Assembly (NCBI RefSeq): GCF_003851725.1 | Contig: NZ_BHYL01000125.1 | Span: 1 to 38,842, forward strand | Length of the DNA: 38,842 nucleotides | Direction of reading: 5' to 3' | DNA from: Cellulomonas algicola | Lineage (GTDB): Bacteria; Actinomycetota; Actinomycetes; Actinomycetales; Cellulomonadaceae | Part shown: piece by piece, positions 31,626 through 38,842 of the stretch | Numbering within the stretch: position 1 is the first letter of the stretch | Layout: every line of letters starts with the position of its first letter | Made by a program: the position numbers and the translations under genes | The notes under the pieces: model-generated | What the model was told of the DNA's origin: nothing | The model's input: only the letters and a program-made list of their open reading frames with translations | The model's database searches: none

Positions 31626-33170
31626 GTGCCCAAGGTCCTCACCGCCGGTCGCCCCTGGCGCGTCATCCTCCTCTTCGCCGTCCCCCTGCTCGTCGGCAAC
31701 GTCGTCCAGCAGCTGTACCAGGCCGCCGACGCCATGGTCGTGGGCCGCATCCTCGGCGTCGACGCGCTCGCCGCCGTCGGCGCCACCGGCTCGCTGCTCT
31801 TCCTGCTGCTCGGCTTCGCGTGGGGCATGACGAACGGCTTCGCGATCCCCACCGCGCAGGCGTTCGGCGCCGGCGACCACCACGCCGTGCGTCGCTCCGT
31901 CGCGGCCGGCGCGATCCTGTCGGGCGTCACGAGCCTCGTGCTCACCGTCGGCGCGCCGCTGCTCGCCGCGCCCGCGCTGCGCCTGCTGCAGACGCCCGAG
32001 GAGCTGCTGCCGCAGGCGACGACGTTCGCCGTCATCAGCTTCCTCGGCGCGAGCACGATGATGTTCTTCAACTTCCTGTCCGCCGTGATCCGCGCCATCG
32101 GCGACTCGCGCACCCCGCTCGTGTTCCTCACGGTGAGCTGCGTGCTCAACATCGTGCTGGTCGTCGGCGCGGTGGCCTGGCTCGACTGGGGCGTCGGCGG
32201 CGCCGCGCTGTCGACCGTCGTCGCGCAGGGCGTGTCCGTCGCGCTCTGCCTCGACCACGTCCGGCGGCGCGTGCCCGTCCTGCGCGTCCACCGGTCCGAC
32301 TGGCGGGTCACCGGCGACGAGCTGCGCCTGCACCTGCGGCTCGGCCTGCCCATGGGCTTCCAGGCGTCGATCATCGCGATCGGCACCCTCGCCGTGCAGG
32401 TCCGGCTCAACGAGCTCGGCTCCGACGCCGTCGCCGCCTACACGACCGCCGCACGCGTCGACGGGCTCGCCGTCGCGCTGCTCGCGTCGCTCGGCCTCGC
32501 CGTGTCCACCTTCGTCGCCCAGAACCTCGGCGGCGGGCGCCCCGACCGCATCCGCCGCGGCGTCGTCCAGGCCGTCTGGATGTCCGTCGTGGGGTCCGTC
32601 CTCATCGGCGCCGTCCTCGTCGCCGGCGGCGGCGCGATCGTCCGGCTCTTCGTCGGCGAGGGCGAGGAGTCCGTGGTCGGCATGGCCGCGCACCTGCTGC
32701 TCGTCAACGGCCTGCTCTACGTCGTGCTCGGCGTGCTCTTCGTGCTGCGCGGCGCCCTGCAGGGCCTCGGGCAGACCGTCGTCCCGACCGTCACGGGCGC
32801 GATCGAGCTCGTCTGCCGCGTCGGCGCCGCCGTCGTCCTCGGGGCGTCCTATGGGTACGACGGAGTCGTCTGGGGCAACCCGCTCGCCTGGATCGGCGCG
32901 GTCGCGCTGCTCGTCCCCGCCTACGTCGCCGCCGCGCGCCGCCTCGCGCAGCAGCCGGTCACCGGGGTCGGCGCGGTGCCGACGACCCTCGTCGCCGACG
33001 GGCCCGCCGACGGGTCGGCCGTGCTCGAGTCGGTCGTGCCCGACGTCGACGCGCTGCCGTCGCCGCGGCCCGCGCCGGAGGAGCCGACGCTCGTCGACCC
33101 GTCCGGTGCGGGCGTCGAGAGCCGGGCCGAGGACGCGGTGGCGCACGACCCCTGCGGCGCCCGCGACTGA
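31626..33170 (+). CDS. MATE-family multidrug/toxin efflux transporter
   Basis: 514 residues, 12 predicted membrane helices in two related halves. The opening VILLFAVPLLVGNVVQQLYQ, then AADAMVVGRILG, and the internal ALAAVGATGSLLFLLLGFAW and MGFQASIIAIGTLAVQVRLN are characteristic of the DinF/NorM-like branch. It exports cationic compounds using Na+ or H+. GTG 31626 has only a weak upstream signal; no closer start precedes the first helix. The last ~65 residues are an acidic, Pro-rich cytoplasmic tail that is not part of the family core. Its 3' end almost touches the convergent L32 gene (7 bp). Confidence 0.9.
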   Translation: MPKVLTAGRPWRVILLFAVPLLVGNVVQQLYQAADAMVVGRILGVDALAAVGATGSLLFLLLGFAWGMTNGFAIPTAQAFGAGDHHAVRRSVAAGAILSGVTSLVLTVGAPLLAAPALRLLQTPEELLPQATTFAVISFLGASTMMFFNFLSAVIRAIGDSRTPLVFLTVSCVLNIVLVVGAVAWLDWGVGGAALSTVVAQGVSVALCLDHVRRRVPVLRVHRSDWRVTGDELRLHLRLGLPMGFQASIIAIGTLAVQVRLNELGSDAVAAYTTAARVDGLAVALLASLGLAVSTFVAQNLGGGRPDRIRRGVVQAVWMSVVGSVLIGAVLVAGGGAIVRLFVGEGEESVVGMAAHLLLVNGLLYVVLGVLFVLRGALQGLGQTVVPTVTGAIELVCRVGAAVVLGASYGYDGVVWGNPLAWIGAVALLVPAYVAAARRLAQQPVTGVGAVPTTLVADGPADGSAVLESVVPDVDALPSPRPAPEEPTLVDPSGAGVESRAEDAVAHDPCGARD

Positions 33171-33177
33171 GCCGGGC

Positions 33178-33348
33178 TCAGAGGTCGAGGCGGAGGAGTC
33201 CGCGCTCGACCGCCCGGACCAGCCGGCGCGGCACGTGCACCGTGCGGCCGTCGACGGTCACCGGGACGAGCGCGGGCTCGTCCGCCTTCCACCGCGAGCG
33301 GCGCGCGCGGGTGCGGGCACGGCTCAGCCGGCGCTTGGGGACCGCCAT
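33178..33348 (-). CDS. rpmF: 50S ribosomal protein L32, cysteine-free paralogue
   Basis: 56 residues starting [20 protein letters not shown], the L32 hallmark. The zinc-binding cysteines of the C+ form are absent. It is the last of six C- ribosomal genes on the minus strand. Its ATG overlaps the L36 stop (TGATG), so it is translationally coupled. Expected to replace zinc-containing L32 in ribosomes during zinc starvation. Confidence 0.93.
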   Translation of the reverse strand: MAVPKRRLSRARTRARRSRWKADEPALVPVTVDGRTVHVPRRLVRAVERGLLRLDL

Positions 33349-33470
33349 CAGCCCTGCCTCGCCTTCCACCGCGGGTTGCGCTTGTTGATCACGTAGGTCG
33401 TGCCGCGGCGCCGGACGACGATCGAGCCGTCCTTCTTCTTGAGCGACGCGAGCGACGCGCGGACCTTCAT
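33348..33470 (-). CDS. rpmJ: 50S ribosomal protein L36, zinc-independent type
   Basis: 40 residues, [20 protein letters not shown] then [17 protein letters not shown], the B-type L36 without the CxxC...CxxxxH zinc knuckle of the A form. Start overlaps the L31 stop (ATGA) and its stop overlaps the L32 start. Confidence 0.94.
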   Translation of the reverse strand: MKVRASLASLKKKDGSIVVRRRGTTYVINKRNPRWKARQG

Positions 33471-33739
33471 GCGGGCTCCTCGGGGGTCTGCGCGGCCGGG
33501 CGGCCGTAGCGGCGGCGGAACTTCTCGACGCGCCCCGCGGTGTCCACGACGCGCGCGGTGCCGGTGGAGAAGGGGTGGCTCGCCGAGGAGATCTCGACGT
33601 CGATGACGGGGTAGGTGTTCCCGTCGGTCCACTCGACGGTCTTCGCGGACGTGGCTGTCGACCGCGTGAGGAACGCGAAGTCGGCGGACGCGTCGCGGAA
33701 GACGACGGGGTGGTAGTCGGGGTGGAGGTCCTTCTTCAC
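33467..33739 (-). CDS. rpmE2: 50S ribosomal protein L31 type B (zinc-independent)
   Basis: 90 residues from GTG 33739 with CAGGAG upstream, where the family begins ([16 protein letters not shown]). It lacks the CxxC of zinc-type L31, and ends with [20 protein letters not shown] and FRRRYG, as in L31B. Thirty-five bases separate it from the S14 gene. A longer upstream frame (MTHPRP...) is not supported. Confidence 0.95.
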   Translation of the reverse strand: MKKDLHPDYHPVVFRDASADFAFLTRSTATSAKTVEWTDGNTYPVIDVEISSASHPFSTGTARVVDTAGRVEKFRRRYGRPAAQTPEEPA

Positions 33740-33774
33740 GGGCGGTGCTCCTGTCGGGGTGGGACGGGGGTGGG

Positions 33775-34080
33775 TCACCAGCTGGACGTGGTGACGCCGG
33801 GCAGCTCGCCGCGGTGCGCCATCTCCCGCAGCCGGATGCGCGACAGGCCGAACGCCCGCCAGTAGCCGCGCGCGCGGCCGTCGACGACGTCGCGGTTGCG
33901 CAGCCGCACTGGTGAGGCGTCGCGGGGGAGGGCGTGCAGCGCGGCCATCGCCGTCGCGCGCTGCTCGGGCGTGCGGGCGGGGTCGACGGACGCGCGCTTG
34001 AGCGCGGCGCGTCGCTCGGCGTACCGGGCGACGACCTGCCGACGCTGCGCGTCGCGGGCGATCTTGCTCGTCTTGGCCAT
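33775..34080 (-). CDS. rpsN: 30S ribosomal protein S14, cysteine-free type
   Basis: 101 residues, the long zinc-free S14 form ([20 protein letters not shown]; end [20 protein letters not shown], then [21 protein letters not shown]). The start codon overlaps the L33 stop (TGATG). It substitutes for the zinc-binding 61-residue S14. Confidence 0.95.
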   Translation of the reverse strand: MAKTSKIARDAQRRQVVARYAERRAALKRASVDPARTPEQRATAMAALHALPRDASPVRLRNRDVVDGRARGYWRAFGLSRIRLREMAHRGELPGVTTSSW

Positions 34081-34253
34081 CAGCGCTCCTCGCGGAAGTC
34101 GACGTGACGTCGGACGACAGGGTCGAACTTGCGCAGCACGAGGCGGTCGGGGTCGTTGCGGCGGTTCTTGCGCGTGACGTACGTGAACCCGGTGCCGGCG
34201 GTGGACCGGAGCCTGATGACCGGGCGCAGGTCGGCGCGGCGGGCGCCGCTCAT
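34080..34253 (-). CDS. rpmG: 50S ribosomal protein L33, cysteine-free type
   Basis: 57 residues, [20 protein letters not shown], then [20 protein letters not shown]. No cysteines, where the zinc form has two CxxC pairs. It is overlapped at both ends by its neighbours, L28 (start shares bases with the L28 stop) and S14. Confidence 0.95.
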   Translation of the reverse strand: MSGARRADLRPVIRLRSTAGTGFTYVTRKNRRNDPDRLVLRKFDPVVRRHVDFREER

Positions 34254-34489
34254 CGCAGCCGCTCGCCGCGCGCGAGCATGCGGGCCACGACGACGTCGAT
34301 GCCCAGCCGGTCGATCGTCCTGATGCCGCGCGCCGAGACGGTGAGAGTGACGCGGCGGCGCAGCGACGGCACGTAGTACCGCCGTCGCTGGACGTTCGGG
34401 TCCCAGCGGCGCTTCGTGCGGCGGTGGGAGTGGGAGACGGCATGGCCGAACCCGGGGGTGGTGCCGAGCACCTGGCAGCGAGCGGACAT
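34250..34489 (-). CDS. rpmB: 50S ribosomal protein L28, zinc-independent type
   Basis: 79 residues, [20 protein letters not shown] then [20 protein letters not shown]; a single Cys5 remains, without the paired zinc cysteines. It is the first gene of the C- ribosomal operon. ATG 34489 lies 7 nt after the -10 hexamer TACGGT and lacks a Shine-Dalgarno, so the mRNA is probably leaderless. The upstream GTG at 34498 overlaps the -10 element and is unlikely to be used. Confidence 0.94.
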   Translation of the reverse strand: MSARCQVLGTTPGFGHAVSHSHRRTKRRWDPNVQRRRYYVPSLRRRVTLTVSARGIRTIDRLGIDVVVARMLARGERLR

Positions 34490-34496
34490 GGCGGTC

Positions 34497-34536
34497 ACCG
34501 TAGGTATTGATAACCGTTCTCGTCAAGACGTACGGT
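34497..34536. promoter_or_regulatory. Mirror-image divergent promoters with shared Zur-like box
   Basis: Minus strand: TTGACG (34526-34521), 18 bp, TACGGT (34502-34497), 7 bp, ATG of L28. Plus strand: TTGATA (34507-34512), 18 bp, TACGGT (34531-34536), 7 bp, ATG of the COG0523 gene. Both look leaderless. TGATAACCGTTCTCG (34508-34522) is a pseudo-palindrome (GATAAC-C-GTTCTC) resembling actinobacterial Zur boxes, and it covers or touches both -35 elements. Zinc-loaded Zur binding there would silence both operons at once. Confidence 0.7.
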
Positions 34537-34543
34537 GTGCGCC

Positions 34544-35662
34544 ATGACGCCTCCTACGCCGCTCGTCGTCCTCGCGACCGTGGACCCCGTCGTGCGCGAC
34601 ACGACCGTCTTCGGCCTCGTCACCGACCACCCGCGCCTCGTCGTCCTGCGCCACGACATCCTCGACGACGAGGACGGCGGCCGGATCCGCCGCGTGATCG
34701 TGAGCGGTGACGGCGTCCTGGAGGACACCGAGGTCCCGCTCGAGCACGCGTGCCTGTCGTGCGCCGTCCGCGAGGACGCCGTCCCGCAGCTCGAACGTCT
34801 CGCACGCGACCCGCGCTGGGACGCCGTCGTGCTCGCGCTGCCCGTCGGCGCCGAGTCCCTGCCCGTGTCCCGTGCGCTCGCCCGGTCGGGCCGTCGCGCC
34901 GGGTCCGCCGGGCTGCCCGGTGCGCGCGGGCTGCGGCTCGCCGACGTCGTCGCGGCCGTCGACCTCGACACGTTCGCCGACGACCTGCTCGGCGACGACC
35001 TCCTCGCCGAGCGCGGGCTCGCGCTCACGCACGACGACCGGCGCGCGGTCGGCGAGGCGCTCGCGGCCCAGATCGGGCACGTCGACACGCTGCTCGTCGG
35101 CGGCGACCGCGCCGCGCACCCCGTCGCGTCCGACCTGCTCGACCACCTGCGCGCACCCGACAGCCGGCGCGTCGACGGGCGCCACGGCGTCGACCCGCGC
35201 GCGCTGCTCCGCGGCCTCCACGACCCGGCCCGCGCCGACCGTCGCGCTGACCCGCTGCGCGCCGCCCCGCACCCGGGTGCCCCGACGGCGCACGGCGTGT
35301 GGACCCTCGACCTGCGGTCGGCGCGGCCACTGCACCCCGAGCGCCTCGTCGCACACGTGGAGCGGCTCGGCAACGTGCCCGCACGCAGTCGCGGACGGTT
35401 CTGGGTGCCCACGCGGCCCGACTCCGTGTGCGTGTGGGACGGCGCCGGCGGTCAGCTGTCCGTCGGCCAGCTCGGGACGTGGGGGCGCCGAGAGCCCGAC
35501 ACGCGCCTCGTGTTCACCGGCGTCGGGGACTGGGCCGGCGACCTCGTCGACGCGTTCGGCGACGTGCTCACGACCGAGTCCGAGCACCGCGCCGGGCTCG
35601 CGCCGTGGCTCGGGCGGCAGGACGTGCTCGAGCCGTGGCTGGGGGACCGCTCACCGGCCTGA
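34544..35662 (+). CDS. COG0523/CobW-like protein, MRF-type (ribosome hibernation recruiter / zinc-starvation protein)
   Basis: 372 residues. The layout follows COG0523 proteins, with a P-loop-like domain containing the metal-motif region [12 protein letters not shown] (C70, C73), and a C-terminal CobW domain ([20 protein letters not shown], then [12 protein letters not shown]). A proper Walker A (GxxGxGKS) is not found; the corresponding stretch is [20 protein letters not shown]. Position divergent from the C- ribosomal operon under one Zur-like box matches the mycobacterial Mrf protein, which brings a hibernation factor to zinc-starved ribosomes. That function, rather than classical metal insertion, is inferred from context. 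ATG 34544 is 7 nt after its -10. Confidence 0.8.
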   Translation: MTPPTPLVVLATVDPVVRDTTVFGLVTDHPRLVVLRHDILDDEDGGRIRRVIVSGDGVLEDTEVPLEHACLSCAVREDAVPQLERLARDPRWDAVVLALPVGAESLPVSRALARSGRRAGSAGLPGARGLRLADVVAAVDLDTFADDLLGDDLLAERGLALTHDDRRAVGEALAAQIGHVDTLLVGGDRAAHPVASDLLDHLRAPDSRRVDGRHGVDPRALLRGLHDPARADRRADPLRAAPHPGAPTAHGVWTLDLRSARPLHPERLVAHVERLGNVPARSRGRFWVPTRPDSVCVWDGAGGQLSVGQLGTWGRREPDTRLVFTGVGDWAGDLVDAFGDVLTTESEHRAGLAPWLGRQDVLEPWLGDRSPA

Positions 35663-35718
35663 CCCGACGCGCGCCGCTTCGTCGCGGCGTCGCACGGAGC
35701 AGGCGGCGCCGCGGAAGG

Positions 35719-36135
35719 TCAGCGGGGGAGCAGTCGGCGGCGCGCGTCGGTCGCCGCGAGCGCCCACGCCACGAGCGCCGGCTGGAACACGAGCCGCGCG
35801 GCACGCTTGGCGTCCGAGTCGAGCCCGAAGCCGTCCTTGCGCTCGACGAGCTGCGCGACGTTGCCGGGGAAGATCGCGACGAAGAACGCGGCGGCCGCGG
35901 CTCCGACCCACGCGCGCGCCGGCTGCTTCCACGTCGCGACGAGCGCCGTGCCGAGAGCGAGCTCGACGACGCCCGACACCACGACCACGGTGTCGGCGTC
36001 GGCGGGGAACCACGACGGGACCTGGGCCTGGAACTCCTCCCGGGCGTTGGTCAGGTGGCCGGTGCCGGCGGTGAGGAGCGCGGCCCCGAGGCCCAGCTGA
36101 CCGGCGGCGCGGGCGGCACGTGCGAGGTTCGTCAT
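35719..36135 (-). CDS. DoxX-family membrane protein
   Basis: 138 residues with four hydrophobic helices: AARAAGQLGLGAALLTAGTG, the VVVVSGVVELALGTALVATW stretch, AWVGAAAAAFFVAIFPGNVA, and LVFQPALVAWALAA. The helix-2 motif SGVVELALG and the FPGNVAQL loop match DoxX/DoxD-like quinol-related membrane proteins. Physiological role in actinobacteria is poorly known (redox or stress links have been proposed). It is divergent from the glycerophosphodiesterase gene. Confidence 0.8.
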   Translation of the reverse strand: MTNLARAARAAGQLGLGAALLTAGTGHLTNAREEFQAQVPSWFPADADTVVVVSGVVELALGTALVATWKQPARAWVGAAAAAFFVAIFPGNVAQLVERKDGFGLDSDAKRAARLVFQPALVAWALAATDARRRLLPR

Positions 36136-36210
36136 GAGGCCATCGTCGCCGCCCTCGACGGATCGCGCAGGTCAGCGGGGCTGTGCTGTGCTAGGACCGG
36201 GAGGGCCGAC

Positions 36211-36975
36211 GTGAAGCATCCGTACCTCGACGCACCCGGTGGCGTCGCCGCGCTCGCGCACCGCGGCTTCTCGCCCGACGGGCTGGAGAACTCGCTGACC
36301 GCGTTCCAGGCCGCGGTCGACCTCGGCTTCACGTACGTCGAGACCGACGCGCACGGCACCGCCGACGGGCGGGCCGTGGCGCTGCACGACGCCACGCTCG
36401 ACCGCACGACCGACGGCACCGGACGCGTCTCCGACCTGCCGTGGGACCGCGTGCGGGAGGCGCGGATCGGCGGTGTCGAACCGGTGCCGCTGCTCGAGGA
36501 CGTGCTCGGCACGTGGCCCGACCTGCGCGTGAACGTCGACGTCAAGGAGCGGTCGGGCATCGTGCCCGTCGCCGACGCGATCGAGCGGACCGGCGCGCAC
36601 GACCGCGTGTGCGTCGCGTCGTTCTCGGCGGCGCGGCGCGACGCGACCGTCGCACGGCTGTCGCGGCCCGTCGCCACGTCGGCCGGGACGACCGAGGCCG
36701 TCGCCTTCCTGCGCAGCGGCGGTCGCGTGCGGTTCCACGCGCGGTCCCGTCGACGGTTCGACGTCTACCAGGTGCCGTGGCGGTTCCGCGGGCGGCAGGT
36801 GCTCGCCGCCCGCCACGTCGAGGCAGCCCACGCCGCCGGGGTGCTCGTGCACGTGTGGACGGTGGACGACGCCGACGACATGCGGACGCTGCTCGACCTC
36901 GGCGTCGACGGACTGATCTCCGACCGCGCCGACGTGCTGCGCGACGTGCTGACGGAGCGCGGCCTCTGGCGGTGA
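36211..36975 (+). CDS. Glycerophosphodiester phosphodiesterase family protein
   Basis: 254 residues from GTG 36211 with GGGAGGG upstream. Catalytic and metal residues are visible: H17-R18-G19 (ALAHRGF), E44 and D46 (VETDAHGT), H59 (ALHDATLDRTTDGTG). LRVNVDVKERSG is the strand with the usual D/E-K pair, and VHVWTVDDADDMRTLLDLGV with VDGLISDRAD closes the TIM barrel. Hydrolyses glycerophosphodiesters to glycerol-3-phosphate and an alcohol. No signal peptide, so it acts in the cytoplasm. Confidence 0.92.
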   Translation: MKHPYLDAPGGVAALAHRGFSPDGLENSLTAFQAAVDLGFTYVETDAHGTADGRAVALHDATLDRTTDGTGRVSDLPWDRVREARIGGVEPVPLLEDVLGTWPDLRVNVDVKERSGIVPVADAIERTGAHDRVCVASFSAARRDATVARLSRPVATSAGTTEAVAFLRSGGRVRFHARSRRRFDVYQVPWRFRGRQVLAARHVEAAHAAGVLVHVWTVDDADDMRTLLDLGVDGLISDRADVLRDVLTERGLWR

Positions 36976-36979
36976 CGCC

Positions 36980-37067
36980 CCGTGCGTCGTCTGGTGCCGC
37001 CGCGTGCCTCGCGCGGTGCCAACGCGTGCCTCGGCCGGTGCCGCCGCGCGCGTCAGCCGGTGCCGTC
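36980..37067. repeat. Four imperfect 22-bp tandem units
   Basis: Units at 36980-37001, 37002-37023, 37024-37045 and 37046-37067 follow the pattern GCGTGCCTCGGCCGGTGCCG with the last two bases variable. They fill the gap after the phosphodiesterase gene and run into the last codons of the convergent GrpB gene, whose stop codon lies in unit 4. Confidence 0.7.
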
Positions 37068-37556
37068 ACCGGCAGGATCGCCGGTCCCGTCGGCGGCGAG
37101 GACCCGGTCGAAGAACGCGGACTTGCGCGCCTCGTACTCGTCGGGCGCGCTCTCGTCCGCCTCGGCCTTCACGCGGTTGTGCTCCACGAGCAGGGCGGCG
37201 TCGGCGCGCAGCAGCGCCCACGTGCGCGTGAACCGCACGTCGTGCTCGGAGCCCAGCGGTGTCACGGCCAGGCCCGCGGGCAGGGGTGCGTCGACCGCGA
37301 ACGTCGCGAGCGTCGCGCACCAGATCTCGGGGTGGACGACGGCGTGGTCGCGCCGGACGAGCGCGACGGCCGCGTCGAACTCCTCGGGCGGGACGCGCAG
37401 GTGCAGGTCGACGTCACCCCTGGTCAGCGCACCTGGCACGCTCGACGCGCCGACCCACACGAGCTCGCCCGGGACGCCCGCCGCGGCCAGCGCGGCGCGC
37501 TCGGCGGCGACGACCGCGACGGCCGCGTCGTGCAGCTCCTCCGCGCGGCGCAGCAC
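37053..37556 (-). CDS. GrpB-family nucleotidyltransferase-like protein
   Basis: 167 residues. WVGASSVPGALTRGDVDLHL (34-53) has the G(A/S)S and DxD pattern of the nucleotidyltransferase fold seen in the GrpB/UPF0157 family. The C-terminal RFTRTWALLRADAALLVEHN region with a helical tail is typical too. The exact reaction is unknown. GTG 37556 lies 7 bases after the oxidoreductase stop, without its own Shine-Dalgarno, suggesting translational coupling. The C-terminal codons (GTGDPAGDGTG) come from the 22-bp tandem repeat and may be a recent extension. Confidence 0.8.
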   Translation of the reverse strand: MLRRAEELHDAAVAVVAAERAALAAAGVPGELVWVGASSVPGALTRGDVDLHLRVPPEEFDAAVALVRRDHAVVHPEIWCATLATFAVDAPLPAGLAVTPLGSEHDVRFTRTWALLRADAALLVEHNRVKAEADESAPDEYEARKSAFFDRVLAADGTGDPAGDGTG

Positions 37557-37563
37557 GGTCGGG

Positions 37564-38049
37564 TCAGCCGTCGAGCGCGTCGAGGCGCTCCGCCACGTCG
37601 GCCGGGAAGCCGCCCGTCGCGACCGGGCCCCAGCGTGTCGGCGTCACGCGGATCAGCGACTTGTCCTGCAGGCGCATCGCCGCGCGGTACTCCTCCCAGT
37701 CCGGGTGCTCGCCCGCGATGCAGCGGTAGTAGTCGACGAGTGCGTCCTCCGCCTCGGGCATGTGCAGCACCTCGGCGTCGCCGTCGACCTGCACCCACGC
37801 GCCGCCGAAGTCGTCGGACAGCACGCACACGGTCACGCGCGCGTCGCGCTCGGCGTTGCGCGTCTTGGCCCGGCCCGGGTAGGTCGAGATCACCAGACGG
37901 CCCTGGTCGTCGACGCCGCCGCTGACCGGGGACACCTGCGGGCGGCCGTCGGTGCGCGTCGTGACGAGCAGGAAGTGGTGGCGCGGGCGGACGAAGTCCA
38001 GGAGCTCGGGCAGCTCGACGGTGCGGTGGGTGGCGACGGTGCGAGGCAT
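37564..38049 (-). CDS. PPOX-class F420-dependent oxidoreductase-like protein
   Basis: 161 residues, split-barrel flavin/F420-binding fold: HFLLVTTRTDGRPQVSPVSG, LVISTYPGRAKTRNAERDAR, then VTVCVLSDDFGGAWVQVDGDAEV and the C-terminal RVTPTRWGP. The KTRNAERDARVTV motif is the classical phosphate-binding site of the PPOX/pyridoxamine-oxidase-like superfamily in actinobacteria. Substrate unknown. It is probably cotranscribed with the GrpB-like gene and starts 4 bp after the acyltransferase-like gene stop. Confidence 0.88.
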   Translation of the reverse strand: MPRTVATHRTVELPELLDFVRPRHHFLLVTTRTDGRPQVSPVSGGVDDQGRLVISTYPGRAKTRNAERDARVTVCVLSDDFGGAWVQVDGDAEVLHMPEAEDALVDYYRCIAGEHPDWEEYRAAMRLQDKSLIRVTPTRWGPVATGGFPADVAERLDALDG

Positions 38050-38053
38050 GCCC

Positions 38054-38842
38054 TCACGGTAGGCGCCGGGCGAGGTCCGCGACCTGTCGGAGGCCGTCGC
38101 GCAGGTCGTCGGCGAGGGTCTGCACGAGGTCGGCGGACTCCGGCGCGCACAGGACGGCCGCGTCGAGCCGCCCGCTGATCGAGAGCGCGGCGACGCACGT
38201 CGTGACGTTGCCGACGAGCGGCACGAGCGGGACGGTGGCGACGAGCGGCACGCCGACGAGCCGGACGGGACCCGGCGGGCCGGGCGCGTGCGTGACGACG
38301 GTGCTGATGAGGCGCTGGCGGCACAGGAACCAGGGCAGCAGGCCGAGCCCGGCGACGAGCCGGGCGCCGAACGGGGCGAGCGGCCACGCCCACGGCCGGA
38401 GCCGCCGCTTCGCGGACCGCGTCCGGGCGGCGAGCCGGGCGAGCCCGTCGGCCGGGTCGCCGAGGAGGTCGGCGGGCACGGCGACCCGCAACGTCCCGAG
38501 GTGGTTGCCGAACGGCGTCCCGGGCAGCGTCGCCGGCACCGACAGGGCCACCTGCTCGCCCGGCCCGCCGCGCGCGAGGTCGGCGCGGTGGTACGCGCGC
38601 GCCCACGCCCACAGGAGCGCGTCGTTGACGGTCGCCTCGCACGTCCGGGCGCCCGCGCGCACGGCGGCGGCGTCGACCGAGACGGGCACCGCGACGGTGC
38701 CGCTGGTGACGGGCCGACGAGCGGGCTGCGGCCGGCGCGACCGGTGCGTGGCGGTCGCTCGTCGTCCGCTCGGGAGCGGGAGCCGGTGCCGCCGCCGGCG
38801 CGGGAGCCGGGGCCGGAGTCCGGGCCGGTGCCGGACCCGGCG
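38054..38842 (-). CDS. C-terminal part of a WS/DGAT-like acyltransferase domain protein (truncated by window edge)
   Basis: The frame is open from the right edge to the stop at 38054 (262 codons visible). The edge portion is an Arg/Pro-rich linker. From about codon 58 it reads ARTCEATVNDALLWAWARAY, VALSVPATLPGTPFGNHLGT, and ISTVVTHAPGPPGPVRLVGV followed by PLVGNVTTCVAALSISGRLD. These are the C-terminal landmarks of wax-ester synthase/diacylglycerol acyltransferase folds (TxND, GN, NxPGP-like, PL.GN). The HHxxxDG catalytic motif would lie beyond the window. Either a storage-lipid acyltransferase or a related condensation-domain-like enzyme. An internal ATG-like start (GTG 38689) would give an incomplete domain and is not preferred. 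Confidence 0.7.
   Translation of the reverse strand, partial: RRVRHRPGLRPRLPRRRRHRLPLPSGRRATATHRSRRPQPARRPVTSGTVAVPVSVDAAAVRAGARTCEATVNDALLWAWARAYHRADLARGGPGEQVALSVPATLPGTPFGNHLGTLRVAVPADLLGDPADGLARLAARTRSAKRRLRPWAWPLAPFGARLVAGLGLLPWFLCRQRLISTVVTHAPGPPGPVRLVGVPLVATVPLVPLVGNVTTCVAALSISGRLDAAVLCAPESADLVQTLADDLRDGLRQVADLARRLP

Noticed and set aside
31392-33146. A 584-codon frame opposite the MATE gene
   Set aside because: It is rich in Arg, Asp, Gly and His, the usual antisense shadow of a GC-rich gene. The plus-strand frame has clear MATE homology and membrane helices.
36980-37067. CRISPR array
   Set aside because: The units are contiguous without unique spacers, are imperfect, number only four, and no cas genes are near.

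Overview
This is a GC-rich actinobacterial chromosome segment. The xylan-type glycosidase, the lipid-anchored sugar-binding proteins, the ROK and SorC regulators, the F420-type oxidoreductase fold, the leaderless promoters and the codon use all fit a Cellulomonas-like plant-polymer degrader. That placement is my inference.

Layout. (1) 1-1700: a secreted GH62 alpha-L-arabinofuranosidase with a ricin-type carbohydrate-binding domain, with a strong hairpin on each side. (2) 1826-1898: tRNA-Arg(CCT). Its 3' end is repeated in degenerate form at 9493-9536, so about 7.6 kb between the two looks like an old integrated island. The island holds a decayed tyrosine recombinase and a decayed membrane-anchored gene. 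It also holds a PIN-domain protein, a HEPN ribonuclease-type protein divergent from it, a SIR2-domain protein, a frameshifted JAB/MPN metalloprotease remnant and an unrecognised 366-residue protein with a HEPN-like NNKFKH motif. This is the best candidate in the window for an undescribed defence system. (3) 9.7-13.2 kb: a small membrane protein, a decayed peptidase E copy, an LMW-PTP/LCP fusion whose two enzyme domains both look degenerate, and an intact peptidase E. The two peptidase E copies flank the fusion as direct repeats. (4) 13.2-14.75 kb: a CsoR/CstR-type repressor, a 39-residue Cys-rich protein and a perfect 20-bp operator palindrome, followed by a putative immunity protein and a small conserved unknown.

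(5) 14.87-23.26 kb: a divergent sugar regulon. A SorC regulator and an RPE-type epimerase lie on the minus strand. An ABC importer (permease, binding protein, double ATPase), a SIS isomerase, an XylB-like kinase and a transaldolase/FSA lie on the plus strand. They share an intergenic region with repeated TGAGCA half-sites. The set suggests uptake, phosphorylation and pentose-phosphate-type interconversion of a ketose. (6) 23.3-24.5 kb: a self-contained Fic protein with its own inverted repeat. (7) 24.6-31.2 kb (minus strand): a ChvE-MmsA-MmsB multiple-monosaccharide importer, a ROK repressor, an extra single-domain sugar ATPase and a translationally coupled unknown.

(8) 31.6-33.2 kb: a MATE exporter. 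(9) 33.2-35.7 kb: a zinc-starvation locus. Six cysteine-free ribosomal protein paralogues (L28, L33, S14, L31B, L36, L32) are divergent from an MRF-like COG0523 protein. Both sides have mirror-image promoters that look leaderless and share a Zur-like box. (10) 35.7-38.8 kb: DoxX, a glycerophosphodiesterase, a GrpB-type nucleotidyltransferase, a PPOX/F420 oxidoreductase and the C-terminal part of a WS/DGAT-like acyltransferase that runs off the right edge.
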